From Paenibacillus tepidiphilus (GTDB lineage: Bacteria > Bacillota > Bacilli > Paenibacillales > Paenibacillaceae): DNA of 64,000 nucleotides. This document shows positions 7,792-16,968 of the stretch, in pieces (the stretch's first letter is position 1; every line of letters begins with the position of its first letter). Under the pieces are notes generated by a model. The model saw only the letters and a list, made by a program, of their open reading frames with translations. It did not search any database and was not told where the DNA came from. The position numbers and the translations under genes were made by a program. The stretch covers positions 220,699 through 284,698 of the forward strand of contig NZ_VWRQ01000007.1 in assembly GCF_008635795.1 (NCBI RefSeq), in the 5' to 3' direction.

Positions 7792-8880
7792 TCATGTCCG
7801 GGTCATGATCACATTAAGCAAATAAGGTAATCGCGAGGTGAACGTATGCCTGCTTAATGTCGTCTTCAATCCTTGCAGTGCAATCTTCCGGCGCTCCTGC
7901 TCGTGCTTCAGGTAGTAATCAATCTTCTCCTGCAATTCCTCCCCGGAGGCAAAGGTCTCCAGATCCACACCCGGACGGTACAGGCTCCCCAGGTCCTCGC
8001 GGACATCGGTCAGCTGCATGGTGCCGCAGGCGCTGATTTCGTAGGTGCGCGGATTGATCGAGCGGGAGGGCAGCTGGAAGGTGTTGCGGTTATCCATACC
8101 GCCTTCCCAGGGACGGTGAATATTGATGACCAGCTTCGCCCCGCTGTAATAATTCGCGGTTTCCTCCGGCGGAATGAAGCCGTCCTTGATGAACGGCGAC
8201 AGCTGCTCATAGCAGGACAGGCGTTCCCAGAAGCCGCCGGCGATCAGCACTTTTTTGCCCAGCAGATAGGGTGTCAGCGCATCGAACAGCTCGGTCCGGT
8301 TGCGGAAAGCATTGCCGATGAACACAATATCGTATTGATATTGCGGACCGGTGCGGCGCGGATAGAACATCTGCGGATTCACGCACAGCGGCAGATAGTG
8401 CACGGAGATGGCCCCAAGCGACCGGTAAAACTCCAGGCAGCCCAGTTCATGGGTGAATACATGGTCGTAAGACTTGCAGATTTCGGAGGTGTCTTCTGTA
8501 AAATAAGGATCATCGGCGAACCAGATCGCTGTCGGGATTCCCAGCTTGCGGATTTCGCTGATCTGCTCCAGATGGTTGCTTGGAAATACATGCAGTCCGT
8601 TCATGACCAGCACTGCATCCGGCATCTCCCGGGCAGCCACCTCCAGCATCGTCTCCGGCGCGCTGATCACCAGTTCAGTCACCAGCTGCTGGAGCGCCTC
8701 CGTTATTCCGGTGTCTATAGCCTGAAACCCTTGCGGAACATACATGATCTTGATGGCCCTGCGCGATTCCACTTCCGGTGAATTCAGGCGTTTCACTGCT
8801 TCGCATAATCCAAGGCGGTATCCCTCCCGGTACCCTTCACGGTAATCCGGGGGATGCTTCCTTTGCTTTTTCGCATTCAC
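7792..8880 (-). CDS. CgeB-like spore glycosyltransferase (2)
   Basis: About 362 residues, paralogue of the next gene. After a Lys/Arg-rich start it has DYREGYREGYRLG (about 12-24), then the IWFADDPYFTEDT and NPRTYEISACGTMQLTDV patterns shared by CgeB-type glycosyltransferases. The likely start is GTG at 8878-8880, with AGGGTG six bases upstream; a TTG at 8910 gives ten more basic residues. It is the first gene of the minus-strand operon, and its promoter must lie in the repeat-rich 545-base gap shared with the divergent ATPase. Role inferred: spore-surface glycosylation in the mother cell. Confidence 0.83.
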   Translation of the reverse strand: MNAKKQRKHPPDYREGYREGYRLGLCEAVKRLNSPEVESRRAIKIMYVPQGFQAIDTGITEALQQLVTELVISAPETMLEVAAREMPDAVLVMNGLHVFPSNHLEQISEIRKLGIPTAIWFADDPYFTEDTSEICKSYDHVFTHELGCLEFYRSLGAISVHYLPLCVNPQMFYPRRTGPQYQYDIVFIGNAFRNRTELFDALTPYLLGKKVLIAGGFWERLSCYEQLSPFIKDGFIPPEETANYYSGAKLVINIHRPWEGGMDNRNTFQLPSRSINPRTYEISACGTMQLTDVREDLGSLYRPGVDLETFASGEELQEKIDYYLKHEQERRKIALQGLKTTLSRHTFTSRLPYLLNVIMTRT

Positions 8881-8910
8881 GGCTTTCACCCTGCCCCGTC
8901 GTATTCTCAA

Positions 8911-9425
8911 GACAGTAGTACTATATGCGGAGTCAGCATTCGTCTCATGGACACCTGTCTGTATTCCGCTGAAAATTGGCAGATGCCCCCCATGCTTCGC
9001 CCGGACCAGCCCGCACCTTTGCAGATTCCCTCCACTCAGGTAAACTGACTTATAGAGAAGCTTAGAATATCCATTTAAGGAAACTGGCAGGTTAGTTGCA
9101 CTTTGTACAACTAAACTCTTCTATATCAGTGGTGGGGAAGAGATAGTTGTATTCCGTACATCTAAAAGCGGGGAAATTCTATTTTTCCGGCACATCCAAG
9201 GGTTTTAGTTGCAGAAAGTACAACTATAGTGACTAAACAGCCGATACTTGTGGAAATAGTTGCAGAAACTGCAATTAGAGCTAAAACGCAATTAGAGCTA
9301 AAACTGCAACTAGATCTAAAACTTCCAAAGAACTGATACGCAAAATAGAAGTGAAGCTACATCTGAAACTATATCTATCTCATACTCCAAAATCTCAAAT
9401 CACGAAGAATAGGAGAGTGGTTTAA
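8911..9425. repeat. Divergent intergenic region with TAGTTGTAC-type dyads
   Basis: No gene seen. About 9090-9310 holds at least four copies of a short dyad of the form TAGTTGyA..n..GTACAACTA or its variant ending TGCAATTA, at about 9093, 9142, 9211 and 9260. One copy reads TAGTTGCACTTTGTACAACT. Spacing is 50-70 bases. The same family occurs at 14528-14720 and 63684-63760. AATAGGAGAG near 9410 is the ribosome site of the downstream ATPase. Confidence 0.75.
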
Positions 9426-10190
9426 GTGAGCATCTATTCCGGGGAAGCGCAGCTCTATCTCCGTCATGCGGAGCTGCTGCGCGGACAAATCCCGTCTTTC
9501 CGGCAATACCCGTTTCACTTACCTGCGGTCCGGGAGCTCAGGCGTCTTGAATTCACGCATCCGGTAACCTTTCTGGTCGGAGAGAACGGAACCGGCAAAT
9601 CGACACTCCTGGAAGGAATCGCTGCGGCGTGGGGCTTTAATCCGGAGGGCGGGACACTGAATTACAGCTTCAGCACGCAGGCCACCCATTCCGGATTGCA
9701 TGAATATCTGCGGCTGGCCCGGGGAGTCCGGCGGCCGAAGGACGGCTTTTTTCTGCGGGCGGAAAGCTTCTATAACGTGGCTACTTATATTGACCAACTG
9801 GACGAGGAGCCCTTCGGGCCGCCGCTGAAGAATTCCTACGGAGGCAAATCGCTGCATGAGCAGTCGCACGGAGAATCGTTCTTCGCGACGTTTGTCCACC
9901 GTTTCGGTGGTCAGGGGCTGTATCTGCTGGATGAGCCGGAGGCCGCTCTTTCGCCGCTGCGGCAAATGTCCCTACTGGTGCGCATGCATGAGCTGGTGGA
10001 GAGCCGGTCGCAATTCATCATCGCTACGCATTCGCCCATCCTGCTGGGCTACCCCGGGGCGCAGATCTACATGCTGGATGGAGAGGCCATCCGGAGCGTG
10101 GAATACGAGGAAACGGATCATTACGCCATCACCAAGGCGTTCCTGAACGACCGCAGCGGAATGCTGCGTGAACTGCTGGGCAGCGAGTAG
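9426..10190 (+). CDS. AAA/ABC-type ATPase (COG3910-like)
   Basis: 254-residue stand-alone ATPase. Walker A GENGTGKST is at 52-60, a signature-like SHGES at 147-151, Walker B LYLLDEPEAALS at 165-176 and the H-loop THSP at 201-204. The arrangement is that of SMC/ABC-like predicted ATPases without a transmembrane or DNA-binding partner. It starts with GTG after AGGAG, and the next residues are the usual SIYSGEAQLYLRHAELL opening. It stands alone, divergent from the glycan operon, and nothing in its surroundings says what it acts on. Confidence 0.85.
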   Translation: MSIYSGEAQLYLRHAELLRGQIPSFRQYPFHLPAVRELRRLEFTHPVTFLVGENGTGKSTLLEGIAAAWGFNPEGGTLNYSFSTQATHSGLHEYLRLARGVRRPKDGFFLRAESFYNVATYIDQLDEEPFGPPLKNSYGGKSLHEQSHGESFFATFVHRFGGQGLYLLDEPEAALSPLRQMSLLVRMHELVESRSQFIIATHSPILLGYPGAQIYMLDGEAIRSVEYEETDHYAITKAFLNDRSGMLRELLGSE

Positions 10191-10689
10191 GCCAAGGAAT
10201 CGGTAGCTTACCGGCTTGGGTGCGGGAGGCAGCGTTTCTGCTGTGCTGTGTGTCCTCGTTTGTGAAGGTAAACCACTAAACAGAGCTCGCAGGACAGCTA
10301 TCGCAAAGTCCCGCAGGCCTGTCGTCGCAGCGCCACGCAGGACCGCTGCCGCAGAGCCTGAAATAAGTCCACGAAAAGTGCGCAACCCCTGCCTGCCAAC
10401 GCTTACGGACTCCGTAACAGCCGGCACAACCACTATTTTGCCCAAACAACGTCTCTACGGTCCGCATAAACCGGGAGCTATAGCTCAAGAACGATCTGGC
10501 CCAGCAGAGGCAGCACTGTGTCCAATCCTTGCACGTCCAGTAAAGGCAGAGGGTTATCCATAACATTTGCACGCCCAGCAGAAGCAGCAGTGCGTTCAAT
10601 CCTTGCACCCTCGCCAGCATCGCAGCAGTGTGTCCACTTCTTTTCTTTTCACCACTATGCTCTCGGCCCTTCCAACTTGCGCCCACGAC
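10191..10689. other. Non-coding stretch with imperfect direct repeats
   Basis: No convincing gene. Between about 10500 and 10635 there are three degraded copies of a Cys/Gln-codon-like unit (CAGCAGAGGCAGCACTG, then TCCAATCCTTGCAC). Short ORFs run through it on both strands but lack ribosome sites and have unusual Cys/Trp-rich composition. It may be decayed sequence. Confidence 0.5.
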
Positions 10690-10727
10690 AAAAAGACACT
10701 CCGGCGAATAAGCCAAAGTGTCTTTAA
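10690..10727 (-). terminator. Rho-independent terminator of the Spo0E-like gene
   Basis: On the minus strand AAAGACACTTTGGC pairs with GCCGGAGTGTCTTT and is followed by a T-run. It starts 23 bases after the stop codon. Confidence 0.8.
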
Positions 10728-10749
10728 TCCGTCCCTTGCGACAGCTTCT

Positions 10750-10923
10750 CTAAATGAGCTGGTCGTCCTTGTCGGCAAGGAAATCAATGTACTCGTTAAT
10801 GAGCGCGTCGAGCTTGATGGACTGCCTCAGCACTCTTGCATCCTGCATTCCAAGCTCCAGAGCCATGCGGTTCAGCTCCTGTCTGGCCTGCTCGATTCTG
10901 ATTTTATATTCCTCATTCCCCAT
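10750..10923 (-). CDS. Spo0E-like aspartyl-phosphate phosphatase
   Basis: 57-residue protein. It contains the family signature SIKLDALINEY (SxxxD with LD-x-LI) at about 34-44 between two predicted helices, as in Spo0E, YisI and YnzD. Family members dephosphorylate Spo0A~P and delay sporulation. AAGGGGG precedes the ATG, a sigma-A-like promoter (TTGACC, 18 bp, TACAAT) lies at 10991-11020, and a terminator follows, so this is a complete monocistronic gene. Confidence 0.9.
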   Translation of the reverse strand: MGNEEYKIRIEQARQELNRMALELGMQDARVLRQSIKLDALINEYIDFLADKDDQLI

Positions 10924-10990
10924 ATTGGCCCCCTTCTTCGCTGAGGCTGTTTCAAGCCGATTTCTATTAATTTACTAAAGTTCCAAACAC

Positions 10991-11020
10991 ATTGTATTCC
11001 ATAATAGGCCCAAGGGTCAA
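10991..11020 (-). promoter_or_regulatory. Sigma-A-like promoter of the Spo0E-like gene
   Basis: On the minus strand, -35 TTGACC (11015-11020), an 18-base spacer and -10 TACAAT (10991-10996), about 70 bases before the start codon. Confidence 0.6.
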
Positions 11021-11093
11021 TTGATGATCAGCAAAATTAAGCCCAGGTAACGGATTTTCGCCAAGGGGCAGGACGCTCCCGGAACGCGCTCAG

Positions 11094-12521
11094 TTAACCG
11101 GTCTTCAGAGACCGCGCCAGCTTCACCAGCTTGTGTACTGCCCAGGTCAGCATGACCACGGCCATCATATCAAAAGACACGTTGAACATGAACAGATGCT
11201 TGCCGATATCCGCCCGTCCGTCGCCGAGAATCGGCACCAGGAACGAGAAGATGCCGATAAGTCCCAGCAGCATCAGCAGTTCTCCGGCAATCCGCCTGCG
11301 CGCTTCGCGCGTCCGGAAGTATTCATAGCATATCCCGGCATAATAGAGAAGATAGAACACACCGAGGAACCACAGCGTATCCGGGACATGCTCCCGTTTG
11401 AACTGGCTCCACCCGCTGTATGCATAAGTCAGTGCGCCAGCAGGCTTGCCTTCGCCCTTCTCATAGTTTCCCAGATAGTAGGGACGGATATCCATGCTGT
11501 TCGCAGCCGCATATTCCATATTGCCCACCAGCCGCGCGGGATGCTTCAGATAGAACAGCAGCACATCGCCGTGTGAGATCCGGTCATAGAAATCGGCCTG
11601 CAGCGATGGATCATCCTGTTTAATAGCCGTATCCGTCTGAAAATAATTGGTTCCCGCCAGCACCTTCAGCCGCTCCGGCAAGCCCAGATCCTGCAAATCT
11701 CCCTCCACATCCGGGGATTCATTGAGAATCCCGAAGAAAACCGTCTGGTAGAGATTGATATGCTTAAGCTCCTTCGGTGCCGTCACATACAGGATAACGG
11801 ACAAGAGGAATATCGCGGCCGCGAACCAGCGCGCCGTCTTCTTCCACTTCCCCTTTCCGTCAAGCTTCGCCAGACGCAGAAAGATCAGGGCGAAGGCAAT
11901 GCCTACGGGAGCATTTTGGATTTTGGAGCAGACGAGGAAGAGTACCGCTATCATAAACAGCGTCAATCCCTTGACCGCAGGCGTCTCCTGAGCCGTCAAC
12001 TGTAAGCCAAGCGCAAAAGCAAGCAGCATAAAGACCATTGAAACCGGCTCGCCGAACAGCGAATTGAAGTATGCCAGATACCCGATATCATAAAAGACAA
12101 ACAGCACGGCCGCCGCCAGCACCAGTCCCGTTACATAGGAGCCCTTGGCCCCCAGCTTTACGATGAGCCAGGTGGCCGCCAGCAGCAGCAGGCCGTACAC
12201 AGCCGCCAGCAAACGGATGTCGAAGTAGCTGCCATGGAAGATTCCGGCCGCAAGTCTCGGCAGCAGCACCAGCAGAATCTGCGAGGAAGGATAGAAGCCG
12301 AGAAACAGATTTTCATAGGAGAACCTGGAGTGACTATAGCTGAAGAAGCGGTCAGCATAGCTCTCTGCTTCGTCGTAATAGTGCAGACCCACCGTATTCA
12401 TCATCCGCAGGAAATCACCATTGTCGGCTACACCCACAAACGGCTGCAGGAACAGCAGATACAGGATCAATCCAAGGCCTATTAGAATTGCCAGCATTTC
12501 CGGTCTTTTCAGCTTCTTCAT
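11094..12521 (-). CDS. Polytopic GT-C-like membrane protein
   Basis: 475 residues with about ten hydrophobic segments; the first is residues 10-28. A soluble loop follows it containing VADNGDFLRM, an Asp motif placed like the catalytic loop of GT-C glycosyltransferases. A second large extracellular region with aromatic residues lies near 270-370. Similar Paenibacillus proteins have been named after WsfD of the P. alvei glycan locus, but I recall this only loosely. It begins nine bases after the LTA-synthase-family gene, with AAGGGGAT before its ATG, so the two form an operon likely making or modifying a cell-surface glycan or polyol-phosphate polymer. Confidence 0.7.
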   Translation of the reverse strand: MKKLKRPEMLAILIGLGLILYLLFLQPFVGVADNGDFLRMMNTVGLHYYDEAESYADRFFSYSHSRFSYENLFLGFYPSSQILLVLLPRLAAGIFHGSYFDIRLLAAVYGLLLLAATWLIVKLGAKGSYVTGLVLAAAVLFVFYDIGYLAYFNSLFGEPVSMVFMLLAFALGLQLTAQETPAVKGLTLFMIAVLFLVCSKIQNAPVGIAFALIFLRLAKLDGKGKWKKTARWFAAAIFLLSVILYVTAPKELKHINLYQTVFFGILNESPDVEGDLQDLGLPERLKVLAGTNYFQTDTAIKQDDPSLQADFYDRISHGDVLLFYLKHPARLVGNMEYAAANSMDIRPYYLGNYEKGEGKPAGALTYAYSGWSQFKREHVPDTLWFLGVFYLLYYAGICYEYFRTREARRRIAGELLMLLGLIGIFSFLVPILGDGRADIGKHLFMFNVSFDMMAVVMLTWAVHKLVKLARSLKTG

Positions 12522-12530
12522 AGCATCCCC

Positions 12531-14432
12531 TTACCGCTGCGGCAGCAGCTTCACGTATTCATCGGACAATTTCATAAGCTTCAGAATGTAATCATAATCG
12601 CTGCGATACTGGCTGAAATCCTCAACCGGCGCAAGCGTTGACAGCGATACTGCCTCACCGTCGTCAAAGCCGGCGCCGGGAACGAACATAATATCGTTAT
12701 TAAAGAACGATCCCGTCGGCAGATAATAACGCATCCCCACCACATTGCGGTCAATGTTCAGCAGATCCTGGCCAAAGGCTGTGAAGTCCTCATTCTCCAG
12801 CGACAGGCCGAGCAGATTTGCGAGAGTCGGAACAAAATCAAGCTGACCGCCCGTCTGGTTCACTGTCATTCCTTCCGCCATCCCGGGCACATGCACAATG
12901 AACGGAATGTTGAACCGGCTGACCCGCGAGTGGTACGGAATACCTAGCGCTTCCTCAACCTGCTCCGGCGGAACATCCTTCGGCTGCAAGCCGAAATGGT
13001 CTCCGTACAGCACCAGCACGGTATTATCCCATAACCCTTCGCGCTTCAGCGATTCAATCAGGGTGCCAATGGCATAGTCGGTGTAATTGATCGCTGTCAG
13101 ATAGTCGCCGAGCATCGTATCCTTCAGCTCACCCGGCAAGGTGATCCGTTTGGCTTCCTCCGGAATACGGAACGGATGATGGCTGGACACAGTGACGAAC
13201 TGGGCATAGAAAGGGGTGCCTTGGCGCTGTAAGGCGCTCAGCTTCTCTACTCCTGTAATATAAAGCTGTTCGTCGGAAGCGCCGAAGGAATTGAAATGGT
13301 CGTTCTTAAAATAACCCTTGTCATAATAACCGTTAAAGCCCAGCGCCGGATACATCTGATTGCGGTTCCAGAATCCGGCCTTGTTCACATGAAACGTATA
13401 GGCTTCATACCCCTTCTCTCTCAGCAGGCGGGGCAGACTTGGCAGCGTGCGGTCACTGAAGCCGGTGGACATCGCGAGCGAGCCGATCGGATAGATCGAG
13501 GTATTACTCATGAACTCGGCATCGGAGGTGTTGCCCGGACCGATCTGCTGAAACACGCGCGGGAAGTAGAAGCTTTCTCCGATCAGCCCGTTCAGCACAG
13601 GCGTCAGCTCTTGACCGTCCAGCGACTGCAGAATAGGGAAGTTCTGGAATGCCTCCATTTGAATCACAATTACATTTTTACCCTTCTGTGAACCAAAATA
13701 ACCAGGAAGCGTGCCCGCCGGGCTGGCGCTATACGCGTAGGAGTCTTGAAGCGCCTTGACTTCGGCTATCGTCGTCTTTATGTCTCCGGTCCCGATCAGG
13801 CCGTTGTCTTCGCGGGCTTTGATGGCCGCCACCGCCTCATAGTTAAGGAACCCCGCACTCTCTGCCTGAACCAGCTCATTGGTAATATCGCGGGCGTTTC
13901 CGATCGAATACACCGACAAGGCACCTCCGCCGATAACCGAGACCAGAATAACGCTCCAAAAAGCTCTTCGTACGCTGCGCGGCGGATTACGCCGGATATC
14001 CCGGTTAGCCGTTCCTCCCCTCCATCTGCGGAGCAGTGCATAGATCACCAGCACCGCCAGATCGGCAAAGAACAGATAATCCACCGCCTGTACTGTCGAT
14101 TCCACACTCTCCTTGACCTGAAACACCTGATTCAGCTCATAAAAAGCAAGATAGGTCGGCACCGAGCCGAAATGGTTGAAATACACGCTGCTCGCAAACA
14201 GCAGCACCGACAGCACCCCGTTAAATACCCAGTAAACCGCAGTCCGCGCCCGCGCCGGTGTGACCAGCGTCAGCAGCCCCAGCAGCAGCAGGACCGGAGC
14301 AAGATCATACGCAATCCATTCCCAGGCGATCCGCTCAAAAAACAGCAGACGCACAAGCAGCAGCTTAAGCCACAGCAGGCCCGCGACAAGGTAGAAATGT
14401 GCGCTTAACTGCCCATAGGTCTTTTTCATCAT
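12531..14432 (-). CDS. LTA synthase family phosphoglycerol transferase
   Basis: 633 residues. An N-terminal membrane part of about five helices (to about 175) is followed by an extracellular sulfatase-fold domain. VIQMEAF at about 256-262 carries the metal-binding Glu, NTSD at 301-304 the nucleophilic Thr, and LYGDHFG near 477 is the C-terminal Asp-His metal site. These enzymes polymerise or transfer glycerol phosphate from phosphatidylglycerol onto lipoteichoic acid or other glycans. The start is at 14432, where GGAGAG precedes ATGATG; a TTG 18 bases upstream is only a fortuitous extension. Next to a GT-C-like protein it may decorate a glycan rather than make housekeeping LTA. Confidence 0.88.
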   Translation of the reverse strand: MMKKTYGQLSAHFYLVAGLLWLKLLLVRLLFFERIAWEWIAYDLAPVLLLLGLLTLVTPARARTAVYWVFNGVLSVLLFASSVYFNHFGSVPTYLAFYELNQVFQVKESVESTVQAVDYLFFADLAVLVIYALLRRWRGGTANRDIRRNPPRSVRRAFWSVILVSVIGGGALSVYSIGNARDITNELVQAESAGFLNYEAVAAIKAREDNGLIGTGDIKTTIAEVKALQDSYAYSASPAGTLPGYFGSQKGKNVIVIQMEAFQNFPILQSLDGQELTPVLNGLIGESFYFPRVFQQIGPGNTSDAEFMSNTSIYPIGSLAMSTGFSDRTLPSLPRLLREKGYEAYTFHVNKAGFWNRNQMYPALGFNGYYDKGYFKNDHFNSFGASDEQLYITGVEKLSALQRQGTPFYAQFVTVSSHHPFRIPEEAKRITLPGELKDTMLGDYLTAINYTDYAIGTLIESLKREGLWDNTVLVLYGDHFGLQPKDVPPEQVEEALGIPYHSRVSRFNIPFIVHVPGMAEGMTVNQTGGQLDFVPTLANLLGLSLENEDFTAFGQDLLNIDRNVVGMRYYLPTGSFFNNDIMFVPGAGFDDGEAVSLSTLAPVEDFSQYRSDYDYILKLMKLSDEYVKLLPQR

Positions 14433-15126
14433 TTTCACTCTCTCCTGCAATAGAATCTACTATTATTTGTGCGCTGAAGCAGCTCCGGCACCTGAACACA
14501 TGTGCTCAGGGGAAGGGAATAGCATGCGTTTAATTGTACTTCGTACAGCTATTTCCGCTAAAAACCACCGAATAACCGGTATAGTTGTATTCTCTGCAAT
14601 TAAAGTCCGGGGAAAACCCAGAAGCAGCAGGAATTACCGAAAATAGTTGTACGAAGTACAGCTAAGCTCATAAAAAGTACTGATTCGGCTGATTTAGTTG
14701 TACAAACTGCAATTAGAGCTCTCCCCGGGTGGTCGCCCGTTACTACTAGCGGGGGGATTCTTCCTGCTGGCGCTCTTCTCCGGCATTCTTCTTGCTGGCA
14801 TACTTCCTGCTGCTATCTTCCTGCTGGCAAACTTCCTGCTGCTCTCTTCCACCTGTCATTCTGCCTGCCGGCTCTCTTCTTCCTCGCACTCTATTCCTGC
14901 CATTCTTCTTTCTGGCACTCTTCCTGCCACTTTTCTTTCTGGCCTTCTGCCTGTCATACGCCCAGTCTCGTCCCAGCGCTGAATCCTCACTCGTTCGGCG
15001 TACAAAGTCATACAGTACATCCAGCAGTTTGTAAACTGCAATCCTGCTTTCTGTAAAATAACGGATTTCAATAGTATATCAATACTTCATATCCAGTTCA
15101 AAGTGGACGCCCCAGGCTCCGAATAG
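14433..15126. repeat. Intergenic dyad repeats and CT-rich simple sequence
   Basis: No gene supported. 14528-14720 holds four dyads of the TAGTTGTAC/GTACAACTA family (about 14530, 14582, 14645 and 14694). About 14755-14945 is a degenerate array of CTTCCTGCTGGC-like units (hydrophobic if read on plus, Glu/Arg-rich on minus), with ORFs in several frames but no ribosome site. Confidence 0.7.
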
Positions 15127-15162
15127 AAAAAGGACGCCAGCCCGGCTGCCGGGCTGGCGTCC
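15127..15162 (-). terminator. Terminator of the sigma/anti-sigma operon
   Basis: Very stable stem on the minus strand: GGACGCCAGCCCGG pairs with its complement across a 2-4 base loop, followed by TTTTT. It lies 11 bases beyond the stop at 15173. Confidence 0.9.
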
Positions 15163-15172
15163 ACAGAATACT

Positions 15173-16381
15173 CTAATAGATCACATCGGGGTCCACCAGC
15201 TTCGTAAAGCTGTAGAAGGTACCGTCCAGATTATAGGACGCCTGGATATCCGGCGCGTCTTCATTGCTCCGCTCGAAGGTGACCGTTCCCGGCGCAGACT
15301 CATTCTTCACCAGAATATAGTTCTCCAGCGAGATCCCGAACAGCCCATTGGCAACGGCCGCTGCGGCGCTCTGCAGCGGCGCCTTATCCATAGCCAGCAG
15401 CGCCTCCTTCTGTTCAGCAAGCTTCGCCGGATCAGCCGGCTCGGGAGCTTGCAGTGCAGAATCCCATACGCTGATTAATTCATTTGTTGCATAATTGAAC
15501 GTAACAGCGGCCAGCATATTCTGATCATTTCCGTATGTCAGGCCAATCCAATTCTTCTTCCCGCTGAGATTGCGGAACGCAAAATGAAACCGCATGTTCT
15601 GCGCATTACTGAGTCTACTTATTGCCTCCACACCTGCCTGGATTGTTTCCGGACGGATATCTCCTTCCTCAACCATAAAGTCAGCATGCGAGTAGACACC
15701 GTTCACAAATTCAATATTCGCAGCTCCATTGGAAAGCTCAACCGATTCAATCACCTGAACCGGTTCGTCGTTCGCGGCCGTATAGTTTACGCCACGTCTC
15801 ACGCTCTCCGGCTTGTACTCGCCCTTGTACCCCAGCTCCCGTAATTTCTCTGCTCCCATCGCGAGCAGTTGCGCGCCGGCTTCTTCCGGAGTAAGCGAAA
15901 TGTCCATCATCGCCGTCGTCACCTCCCCCGTCTCCGTCACGACCCAGAAACTGGCAAACCCGTTGCTCCCGCCATCGTAAATCAGCCGGACTTGCCGCTG
16001 GTACCCGCCCCGTTCAATTGACTGGAAATTGAGCGTCCTGCCGATGTACTGCTCCATCATCTGTTCCGCCGAGGCTTTCATCTCGTCTATGGTAGCTTCC
16101 TTCACCACCCGGGCTGTGGGCGCGGGTGTAGCCGCGGTGCTTCCCTGCTCCGCCGCCCAGCCGCCCTGGTTCCAGTACACCGCCCCCGCCCCGGCCAAGA
16201 GCAGAATTCCTGCGGCTGCGCCAATCCAGGCCCGGCGTCTTGGCCTAGGCGGTTCCGCTACCGCTGAACCATCCTTCAGCCGCCGCATAACCTGATCGGC
16301 ATGGGCTTCCGTAAAATGCGGCTGCTCCTGCGGCCCTTTGCGGGCCAGCTCATACCACTGCGGCTTGCGTTCCTCTTCCAT
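15173..16381 (-). CDS. Probable membrane anti-sigma factor
   Basis: 402 residues: a cytoplasmic N-terminus of about 50 residues, one transmembrane helix at about 51-69, and a long extracytoplasmic part that looks like two PepSY/DUF-like repeats. No zinc-finger HxxxCxxC motif is present in the N-terminus. Its ATG shares one base with the stop of the ECF sigma gene (TAATG), which is the basis for calling it the cognate anti-sigma factor. The signal sensed is unknown. A strong terminator follows. Confidence 0.72.
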   Translation of the reverse strand: MEEERKPQWYELARKGPQEQPHFTEAHADQVMRRLKDGSAVAEPPRPRRRAWIGAAAGILLLAGAGAVYWNQGGWAAEQGSTAATPAPTARVVKEATIDEMKASAEQMMEQYIGRTLNFQSIERGGYQRQVRLIYDGGSNGFASFWVVTETGEVTTAMMDISLTPEEAGAQLLAMGAEKLRELGYKGEYKPESVRRGVNYTAANDEPVQVIESVELSNGAANIEFVNGVYSHADFMVEEGDIRPETIQAGVEAISRLSNAQNMRFHFAFRNLSGKKNWIGLTYGNDQNMLAAVTFNYATNELISVWDSALQAPEPADPAKLAEQKEALLAMDKAPLQSAAAAVANGLFGISLENYILVKNESAPGTVTFERSNEDAPDIQASYNLDGTFYSFTKLVDPDVIY

Positions 16382-16968
16382 TATTCGCGCCCCCTTAACT
16401 GTTCCTGCACCTTGCGCCGCGCACGGTGCAGCCGTGATTTGACCGTTCCCTCCGGCAGCGCGGTCAGCCCGGCGATCTCCCGCACCGACAGCTCCGCCTT
16501 GAGATCCAGCACCAGGACCTCACGCAGCTTGAGCGGCAGCTTCATAATGATCTCCCAAATCTCGGCCACCTGTCTGTTGCCCATATACTCCATCTCCGCC
16601 GAAGCAGATACGCCGGCCTGCACCATCAGCCTCTCCTGCTGATCAGTGTCAAAGGCGCTCAAGGGATGTTGCTGTCCGCCCCAAAGCCCCAACCGGAAGT
16701 ATCTGGATTTGCGGTAAGAGAACACCGTATTGCGGGCAATGGTAAATAACCACGCTTTAAAGGTAGAGGTGCCCCGGTATGTTCCAATCCGGTAGTAGCA
16801 TTTAACAAAGACCTCCTGGGCCAGATCATCCGCCATCTCGCTGTTTCCGGTCAGATAATAGATATAATTCCAGATTTCCTCGCCGTACCTCTGCATAATC
16901 CGCCTCATCTGCTGTTCGTCCAGGGTCTGCGCCTGCTGCAGAGCCTTGAATTCGAGTTCAATTTCCAA
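16381..16968 (-). CDS. ECF RNA polymerase sigma factor
   Basis: 195 residues. Region 2 spans about 27-90 with MADDLAQEVFVKCY and the -10-binding WLFTIARN helix; region 4 spans about 144-190, ending in LPEGTVKSRLHRARR, the helix-turn-helix that contacts -35. The linker is somewhat long and rich in Gln and Gly. Translationally coupled to the membrane protein downstream, so probably released by an envelope signal. Target genes cannot be read from here. Confidence 0.92.
   Translation of the reverse strand: MEIELEFKALQQAQTLDEQQMRRIMQRYGEEIWNYIYYLTGNSEMADDLAQEVFVKCYYRIGTYRGTSTFKAWLFTIARNTVFSYRKSRYFRLGLWGGQQHPLSAFDTDQQERLMVQAGVSASAEMEYMGNRQVAEIWEIIMKLPLKLREVLVLDLKAELSVREIAGLTALPEGTVKSRLHRARRKVQEQLRGRE

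Noticed and set aside
10276..10716. Cys/Trp-rich minus-strand ORF of 146 residues
   Set aside because: It reads through degraded repeats and the terminator of the Spo0E-like gene, without ribosome site or recognisable domain.
14740..15070. Leu/Ser-rich ORFs around 14698-15034
   Set aside because: They come from a simple CTTCCTGCTGGC-type array and lack ribosome sites.
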